Below are positions 12,821 through 17,853 of a DNA stretch of 17,853 nucleotides, in pieces; positions within the stretch are counted from its first letter, which is position 1, and each line of letters opens with the position of its first letter. The notes beneath the pieces are model-generated. The model did not search any database and was not told the DNA's origin. It saw only the letters and a list, made by a program, of their open reading frames with translations. Source of the DNA: Gammaproteobacteria bacterium. GTDB taxonomy: Bacteria; Pseudomonadota; Gammaproteobacteria; Pseudomonadales; Azotimanducaceae. The stretch spans positions 70,143 through 87,995 of the forward strand of contig PBGU01000037.1 of NCBI GenBank assembly GCA_002719135.1, read 5' to 3'. A program made the position numbers and the translations under genes.

Positions 12821-13822
12821 ATGAGCGCGATAGCTATTTGTGTGAATCCAATGTCGGGGCGAGACGTGCGTCGACTCGCGGCCCGAGCAACCAACATGAC
12901 TCATGAAGCCAAGCGGGACATCGTTGCGCGCATCGCAGCTGGCGCCGATTCCGTCGGGGTGAATGAGATATATATTGTTGACGAACCGTTTCGTATTGCG
13001 TCCATGGCCCTGGACTGGATGCCTCTGAAGGCGAAGGTCGTCACGCTTGAAATTGAGCTGCACCACGATGCTACTGACACTGAGCGCGCGGTGCGGGCTT
13101 TTGTTGGAGAGGGCGTAGAAGTCATTGTTTCGCTTGGCGGCGATGGTACCAATAGGATTATCGCGCGGAGCGCCCCGCAACTGGAGTTGATCCCGCTGTC
13201 TACTGGCACCAACAATGTTTTTCCATCAATGGTTGAACCAACCACCGCCGGGGTTGTTGCGGCGTTAGCTGCGATGGGACGATTTTCAGACGACGCGACG
13301 CGGGGAATTCGAAATAGAGCTAAGGTGTTGCACACCGCTTTTTCGGATGGGATTAACGACATTGCGCTGATTGATGCGGTACAGCTTCGCGACGACTTTG
13401 TAGGCAATCTTTTGCCTTATGACGAAGCCAAATTAAAGAAAATTCTTTTAACGAGGGCGTTACCGGACAGGGTAGGAATGTCACCTGTCGGGGGTCTTAT
13501 TTCTGTAGTTGAGGAAAAGGATGACTTTGGATTGTTGGTTGAAGTTAGCGAAATGGAAGACTCGGAGGTTTTTATTCGGGTGCCCTTGTCGCCCGGGTTC
13601 TTTAAAGACGTTGCGATTTCGCGTAGTCAAAGAGTCGATTTGGGGGAGAAAGTGACTTTTGAAGGAGAGGGAATCCTCGCCTTGGACGGTGATCGGGAGC
13701 ATAAGCTCGGTAACAAACGATCCGTTGCAGCCACCATTCGTCGGGATGGCCCATGGGTTTATGACGTTGGTGCTGCCATGCGGTATGCCGTTGCAGAAGG
13801 TATGATGCTGCGCCCGTTGTAG
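12821..13822 (+). CDS. AcoX-like ATP-NAD kinase-fold protein
   Basis: A 333-aa protein of the NAD kinase/diacylglycerol kinase-like fold, closest in pattern to the AcoX group. It has NPMSGRD (9-15), the nucleotide-binding VSLGGDGTNR (103-112, GGDGT as in NAD kinases), and PLSTGTNNVFP (125-135; the TGTNN element corresponds to the NAD kinase substrate-binding NxTGTxN region). A C-terminal LALDGDREHKL resembles the end of the kinase beta domain. AcoX proteins were first noted next to acetoin dehydrogenase genes, but no such genes are here, and their activity is not established; canonical NadK has a different overall sequence. It heads an operon: its TAG is only 42 nt from the fabV start. The ATG is chosen for lack of a better one; the ribosome binding site is weak. 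Confidence 0.82.
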   Translation: MSAIAICVNPMSGRDVRRLAARATNMTHEAKRDIVARIAAGADSVGVNEIYIVDEPFRIASMALDWMPLKAKVVTLEIELHHDATDTERAVRAFVGEGVEVIVSLGGDGTNRIIARSAPQLELIPLSTGTNNVFPSMVEPTTAGVVAALAAMGRFSDDATRGIRNRAKVLHTAFSDGINDIALIDAVQLRDDFVGNLLPYDEAKLKKILLTRALPDRVGMSPVGGLISVVEEKDDFGLLVEVSEMEDSEVFIRVPLSPGFFKDVAISRSQRVDLGEKVTFEGEGILALDGDREHKLGNKRSVAATIRRDGPWVYDVGAAMRYAVAEGMMLRPL

Positions 13823-13863
13823 TGAAACCCAGCGTTGTAGGGAACGGCAGCCGTAACACGATT

Positions 13864-15054
13864 GTGATTATCAAACCGCGCATTCGAGGTTTTATTTGTA
13901 CCACGGCGCATCCCGTCGGTTGTGCAACAAATGTGAGTACGCAGATCGACTATGTCCGCGGTCTCGACACGATAAGGGGCCCTAGAAATGCGCTCGTAGT
14001 TGGCTGCTCAAGCGGCTACGGGCTTGCGTCACGAATCACCTCGGCTTTTGGATGCGGCTCAGGAACGCTGGGAGTCTCCTTAGAAAAAACACCATCGGAA
14101 ACCAAGCCCGGTAGCGCCGGTTGGTACAACAATGCGGCGTTCGGGCGTCGGGCAGAGCAGGCTGGACTATACGCGCACACCATTGATGGAGACGCATTCT
14201 CGGACGAGATAAAAATGCAGGCCATAGACGCCATAAGCGCTGATATGGGCACTATAGATTTGTTGGTTTATAGCTTAGCTTCGCCGGTACGCGTACATCC
14301 GCGGACTGGTGAGCTCCATCGCTCGTCGATCAAGCCAGTCGGGAAAGTGTTTTCCTCACAAACACTTAACTTTGATCTTTTGTCAGGTAATGCGGAAGTG
14401 GTTGATGTAGCGCTCGATCCAGCCGATATGGAAGAGGTGGACGCTACGGTTGCGGTCATGGGTGGCGAGGACTGGGAATATTGGATCGATGCGCTTCTGG
14501 AAGCTGAAGTGCTGGCGCCTGGATTTGAGACCGTTGCCTATACTTACATCGGCAATGAACTTACATGGCCCATTTATTGGGACGGCACGTTGGGGCGCGC
14601 GAAAGAAGACCTTGATCGAGCGGCAGAAGAAATATCGACGAAGCTAGCGGGTATAAAGGGGCGTGCGGACGTTGCAGTGTTAAAGGCGGTCGTAACGCAA
14701 GCGAGTACTGCGATCCCTGTGGTCCCTTTGTATTTCTCTATCCTCTTTCAGGTGATGAAGGAACGCGACTGTCACGAAGACTGTGTCGCCCATATTCACC
14801 GTCTCTTCCGCGAGCAACTGTATTCAAATCAGCCTATGCGTACGGACGAGATTGGCCGTATTCGGATGGACAATTATGAACTCGACGCCGATATTCAATC
14901 GGAAGTACGGCGCCGTTGGTCAGATATAACGACCGACAATGTTGCGGACCTCGCTGACCTTCGTGGATTCAGAGATGATTTCTTTCGATTGTTCGGGTTT
15001 GGCATCGAAAATGTCGATTACGACGCAGACATTGAATTGATGATTGGGTACTAA
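13864..15054 (+). CDS. fabV: NADH-dependent trans-2-enoyl-ACP/CoA reductase FabV
   Basis: FabV carries out the last reduction step of each fatty acid elongation cycle (enoyl to acyl) and is known for low sensitivity to triclosan. The product, 396 aa from GTG at 13864, begins MIIKPRIRGFICTTAHPVGC (1-20), the family N-terminus. The cofactor site is VVGCSSGYGLASR (45-57), and the Tyr-x8-Lys catalytic pair is Tyr238 and Lys247 in PIYWDGTLGRAK (236-247). WYNNAAF (87-93), YSLASPVR (136-143) and SSQTLNFD (164-171) are also typical. An earlier GTG at 13822, overlapping the upstream stop by one base, would add 14 residues without counterpart; it remains possible because neither start has a strong ribosome binding site. 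The stop overlaps the hemE ATG by one base. Confidence 0.94.
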   Translation: MIIKPRIRGFICTTAHPVGCATNVSTQIDYVRGLDTIRGPRNALVVGCSSGYGLASRITSAFGCGSGTLGVSLEKTPSETKPGSAGWYNNAAFGRRAEQAGLYAHTIDGDAFSDEIKMQAIDAISADMGTIDLLVYSLASPVRVHPRTGELHRSSIKPVGKVFSSQTLNFDLLSGNAEVVDVALDPADMEEVDATVAVMGGEDWEYWIDALLEAEVLAPGFETVAYTYIGNELTWPIYWDGTLGRAKEDLDRAAEEISTKLAGIKGRADVAVLKAVVTQASTAIPVVPLYFSILFQVMKERDCHEDCVAHIHRLFREQLYSNQPMRTDEIGRIRMDNYELDADIQSEVRRRWSDITTDNVADLADLRGFRDDFFRLFGFGIENVDYDADIELMIGY

Positions 15055-16073
15055 TGCCGATCTTTCTAGACGCATGCGCCGGTGCCAGCACGCCGAACAC
15101 GCCTATTTGGCTAAATCGGCAGGCCGGGCGATATATGCCGGAATACCATATTTTGAAAGGCGATACCCCCAGCCTAGAGTTCTTTAAGAATCCTGAGCTT
15201 GCGGCGAAAGCGACCTTGGACGCGCAACGAATACTCGGCGTCGACGCAGCGATAATGTTCGCCGATTTGCTCCCGGTACTTGAGCCGATGGGTCTCAACC
15301 TTGAGTACAAACCGGGCGTTGGACCTGTGTTTGAAAATCCATTACGTGACAAACAAGCGATCGAGGCGTTAGCCGTCGTTCCAGCTGAGGAAGGTTGCGG
15401 TTACGTTGTGGAAACTCTCGGGCGCATACTTAACGACTTGCCAAAAGAAGTTGCCCTGATCGGTTTTGCCGGGGCACCGTTCACGCTTGCATGCTATGCG
15501 GTCGAGGGCAAGAGCTCGCGAAATTATGCCCACGTAAAGCGGCTAATGTATGACCACGAAGTGTTATGGCAGTCTTTGATGGATAAACTTGTGGATACGG
15601 TCGCGGATTATGTGCAATTACAGATCGCGTCGGGGGCTCAAGCCATTCAGTTATTTGATAGTTGGGTTGGGTGTTTGTCGCTTGCCGACTATGAGCGGTA
15701 TGTGGCTCCGGCTACCCGGCGGCTGATGGAGCGCATTCAAGGCGAGTTGCCTATCATTTACTTTGGAACGGGTAACGCACATTTACTCGACGCTATGTAT
15801 GCGACGGGCCCAGATTTAATGGCGCTCGACTGGCGCGTTCCTTTGGTCGCTACCTGGGATCGTTTGGGTAGTCGTGCGATCCAAGGTAACTTGGATCCGA
15901 TCGCGCTTTGCGGCGAGCCGAGTAGCATGATCAACCAGGCGCAAACCCTCATAGATGAGGTTGGAGGACGTCCCGGACATATATTTAATTTAGGTCACGG
16001 GATTATTCCGGAGACGCCCGTCGATAACGTTAAGAGGTTGGTCGATTTCGTGCGTGAACAGACAGCGCGATAA
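15054..16073 (+). CDS. hemE: Uroporphyrinogen decarboxylase
   Basis: HemE removes four acetate carboxyls from uroporphyrinogen III to give coproporphyrinogen III, a cytoplasmic step of heme synthesis. The 339-aa protein has IWLNRQAGRYMPEYH (18-32; the RQAGR signature, with Asn21 where Met is usual), the catalytic-Asp region IMFADLLPVLEPMG (67-80, Asp71), IGFAGAPFTLACYAVEG, FDSWVG, GNLDP and the C-terminal FNLGHGIIPETPVDNV. It lacks about 15 N-terminal residues compared with E. coli HemE. ELAAKATLDAQRILGVDAAI, LLPVLEPMG and GHGIIPETP differ from the FSDILTVPDAMG and GHGIHQDVP of enterobacterial HemE, suggesting another lineage of the family. It is fourth-last-to-last in a compact operon, starting 1 nt inside the fabV stop. 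Confidence 0.93.
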   Translation: MPIFLDACAGASTPNTPIWLNRQAGRYMPEYHILKGDTPSLEFFKNPELAAKATLDAQRILGVDAAIMFADLLPVLEPMGLNLEYKPGVGPVFENPLRDKQAIEALAVVPAEEGCGYVVETLGRILNDLPKEVALIGFAGAPFTLACYAVEGKSSRNYAHVKRLMYDHEVLWQSLMDKLVDTVADYVQLQIASGAQAIQLFDSWVGCLSLADYERYVAPATRRLMERIQGELPIIYFGTGNAHLLDAMYATGPDLMALDWRVPLVATWDRLGSRAIQGNLDPIALCGEPSSMINQAQTLIDEVGGRPGHIFNLGHGIIPETPVDNVKRLVDFVREQTAR

Positions 16074-16078
16074 ACTAC

Positions 16079-16477
16079 ATGCCCGCGATATACAGAACTG
16101 CATTCTGGTTGCCGCTAGCTATCTGTACCTACCTGGCTCTCATGCCGGGTTCCTACCCGGAGGCCATCCAATTTCCCGATGTCGTGTTGCATGTGTTTGC
16201 GTTCACTTATCTGACGGCCGCGCTCGTTCTCGCCCACTTTGATATAGATCGAAATCCACTAACTCGTACGTTCAGAATTCTGTGGGTCCCCGCGACATGG
16301 ATGTTCTTTTATGCTGTGGCGTTAGAAGTAGCGCAAGCGTTCACGCCAGACCGTCGCGCGGAAATCCTCGATCTTTTGTGGGACACGATTGGTATCGGAG
16401 TCGGGCAAGTATGCTACTGGGTGTACCTACGAATTCGCCCAGTCCAAATAAATAGAAATCGTTTAAATGATGGATAA
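16079..16477 (+). CDS. Small VanZ-like membrane protein
   Basis: A 132-aa inner-membrane protein with four likely hydrophobic helices (about 7-22, 33-52, 68-84 and 102-118). The VanZ-like pattern is clear: PDVVLHVFAF (33-42, Asp34 and His38), then ALEVAQAFTPDRRAEILDLL (81-100), with the ExxQ...P-x-R and following Asp of the family, and DTIGIGVG (102-109). VanZ itself lowers teicoplanin sensitivity, but most family members are of unknown role, so no resistance function should be assumed. It starts 5 nt after hemE, closing the operon, and is convergent with ilvD across a 57-nt gap in which I see no clear terminator. Confidence 0.85.
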   Translation: MPAIYRTAFWLPLAICTYLALMPGSYPEAIQFPDVVLHVFAFTYLTAALVLAHFDIDRNPLTRTFRILWVPATWMFFYAVALEVAQAFTPDRRAEILDLLWDTIGIGVGQVCYWVYLRIRPVQINRNRLNDG

Positions 16478-16534
16478 GGTCAAAGCGAGTTGGCTTGAAC
16501 AACGGCTAGCAGTTGGCAACCCCCGGACCGTTGA

Positions 16535-17853
16535 TTAAAGGTATTTATCTGTCACCGCACCTTCGCTCGCCGAAGAAACGAGTCGAGCGTACTTGGCGAG
16601 TGTTCCGCGATCGGTGTAAGGCTCGGGTGCGCTCCAGGCTCCAGCGCGGCGTGTGAATTCCGCGTCGGTAATGCTGAGGTTAATTTCCCTCTTTTCAGCA
16701 TCAATGGTAATTTCATCGCCATCTTCGATGAGGCCAATGGGACCACCTTCGAATGCCTCGGGAGTCACGTGTCCTACCACGAAACCTGAAGAGCCACCGG
16801 AAAATCGACCGTCGGTGATCAAGGCGACTTTCCCAGCGAGACCGCGCCCGTTAATCGCGCTCGTAGGACTTAACATTTCGCGCATCCCGGGCCCACCCCG
16901 AGGGCCTTCGTAACGCAGTACCACGACGTCGCCGGGTTGTACTGTGCCGCCCATGATGGCTTCCATAGCGGCTTCTTCGCCCTGAAATGTTCTTGCTGTT
17001 CCCGTAAAACTAAGGCCTTCATGACCCGTGATTTTTGCCACCGCGCCCGCCGGTGCCACGTTTCCATAAAGCACGACAAGATGGCTATCCTTCTTGATTG
17101 GATTTGTCAGGGGCCGAATAATTTTTTGAGCTGCCGGATACGGCTCAACTTCTTTTAGGTTTTCTTTAAGGGTCTTACCAGTAACCGTCAGACAATCTCC
17201 ATGCAATAGGCCCGCGTCTAGCAACATTTTCATGAGCGGTTGGATGCCGCCGATATGGATGAGTTCCGACATTGCGTACTGACCCGCAGGGCGCATGTCT
17301 GCTAATACGGGGACGTTTTTCCCAATTCGCGTGAAATCGTCGAGTTCTAATGGAATCTTGGCGGCGTGTGCAATGGCCAATAGATGGAGGACTGCATTGG
17401 TGGATCCTTCCAAAGCGATCGCGACCACAATACCGTTCTCAAATGCTTCTCGACTAAGAATATCGGATGGTTTGATTCCTCGATCGATTAACAATGAAAC
17501 GGCGCTGCCGGCATCGAAGCTGTCCTGACGTTTCTGTTCGCTAACCGCTTCTTGGGCAGAAGAATTGGGCAGAGACAATCCGAGTGCTTCGATAGCCGAC
17601 GCCATCGTGTTTGCTGTGTACATGCCCGCGCACGAGCCGGGTCCCGGGATCGCAGTTTGTTCAACTTCTCTCAGTTCGATATCTGAAAGTGAACCTTCGG
17701 CGTGCGCGCCGACTGCCTCGAACACAGAAACGATGTCGCGACGATTCGTCCCTGTCTGAATGGTGCCGCCATAAACAAAGACGCTAGGTCGATCCAGTCG
17801 AGCCATGGCGATGGCGCATGCCGGCATATTCTTGTCGCATCCGCCAATAGCAA
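16535..17853 (-). CDS. ilvD: Dihydroxy-acid dehydratase, 5' end beyond the window
   Basis: IlvD dehydrates dihydroxy-isovalerate and dihydroxy-methylvalerate to the keto acids for valine, leucine and isoleucine; it needs an Fe-S cluster. The frame remains open to the last base; the first residues in the window read AIGGCDKNMPACAIAMAR, which contains a cluster-ligand Cys in GCDK. A further Cys lies in GSCAGMYTANTMASAIEALG (usual form GACGG). The C-terminal part has YEGPRGGPGMREMLSPTSAI and DGRFSGGSSGFVVGHVTPEA, which holds the catalytic Ser region. The sequence resembles the shorter IlvD class (about 560 aa, [2Fe-2S] type in plants and many bacteria) more than the E. coli type. An internal ATG at 17827 is not the true start because conserved sequence precedes it. 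Confidence 0.97.
   Translation of the reverse strand, partial: AIGGCDKNMPACAIAMARLDRPSVFVYGGTIQTGTNRRDIVSVFEAVGAHAEGSLSDIELREVEQTAIPGPGSCAGMYTANTMASAIEALGLSLPNSSAQEAVSEQKRQDSFDAGSAVSLLIDRGIKPSDILSREAFENGIVVAIALEGSTNAVLHLLAIAHAAKIPLELDDFTRIGKNVPVLADMRPAGQYAMSELIHIGGIQPLMKMLLDAGLLHGDCLTVTGKTLKENLKEVEPYPAAQKIIRPLTNPIKKDSHLVVLYGNVAPAGAVAKITGHEGLSFTGTARTFQGEEAAMEAIMGGTVQPGDVVVLRYEGPRGGPGMREMLSPTSAINGRGLAGKVALITDGRFSGGSSGFVVGHVTPEAFEGGPIGLIEDGDEITIDAEKREINLSITDAEFTRRAGAWSAPEPYTDRGTLAKYARLVSSASEGAVTDKYL

Noticed and set aside
12821..13822. Canonical NAD kinase (nadK)
   Set aside because: GGDGT and TGTNN are present, but the N-terminal NPMSGRD, the length and the rest of the sequence fit the AcoX-like group better.
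16079..16477. Glycopeptide resistance gene
   Set aside because: The protein has only the general VanZ-like fold; no vanA-type cluster genes are nearby, and most family members are not resistance determinants.
16478..16534. Bidirectional terminator between the vanZ-like gene and ilvD
   Set aside because: Convergent ends make one likely, but I could not find a stable stem followed by a T-run on either strand.
1..17853. CRISPR array, insertion sequence, tRNA or prophage
   Set aside because: No tandem repeats with spacers, transposase or integrase motifs, or tRNA-like cloverleaf sequence were seen on either strand.

Overview
The window looks like a core chromosomal segment of a gammaproteobacterium. 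Evidence is the gene order 6S RNA - zapA - zapB-like - UbiH/UbiI-type hydroxylase - gcvH, the block rppH - ptsP - lgt - thyA, an aerobic ubiquinone hydroxylase, and a GAF-containing nitrogen-PTS enzyme I. I see no phage, insertion sequence, tRNA, rRNA or CRISPR array. The genus cannot be named from the sequence. Gene order resembles E. coli but is interrupted in places, which fits an uncultured or distant lineage.

Layout. (1) 1-704, minus strand: the 5' half of 6S RNA (cut by the window edge), zapA, and a 67-aa coiled-coil ZapB-like gene, all concerned with cell division or global RNA polymerase control. (2) 1003-2807, plus strand: a UbiI/UbiH-family flavin hydroxylase and a lone gcvH, separated by 239 nt without a recognisable gene. 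In E. coli the same stretch also holds ygfB, pepP, ubiH, gcvT and gcvP, which are absent here. (3) 2837-4894, minus strand: a YyaL/DUF255 thioredoxin-like protein. (4) 5032-7824, plus strand: rppH and ptsP, directly abutting. (5) 7852-9484, minus strand: an SDR that lacks the usual catalytic residues, and an NRDE-family protein; these two sit between ptsP and lgt. (6) 9561-11696, plus strand: lgt, thyA and folA. lgt and thyA overlap by 4 nt, and thyA and folA together supply and recycle folate for dTMP synthesis. (7) 11720-12553, minus strand: dapD (lysine/diaminopimelate). (8) 12821-16477, plus strand: a tightly packed operon of an AcoX-like NAD-kinase-fold protein, fabV (NADH enoyl reductase), hemE, and a small VanZ-like membrane protein. 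(9) 16535 to the window end, minus strand: ilvD, whose 5' end lies outside the window.

Most genes are standard housekeeping. The most unusual items are the AcoX-like/fabV/hemE/vanZ operon with a HemE that does not resemble the usual gammaproteobacterial type, the SDR with an altered catalytic tetrad, and two 8-codon leader reading frames with strong ribosome binding sites just upstream of rppH and the AcoX-like gene. The decayed-looking ubiI-gcvH locus is also of note. I find no convincing previously undescribed defence or mobile system.
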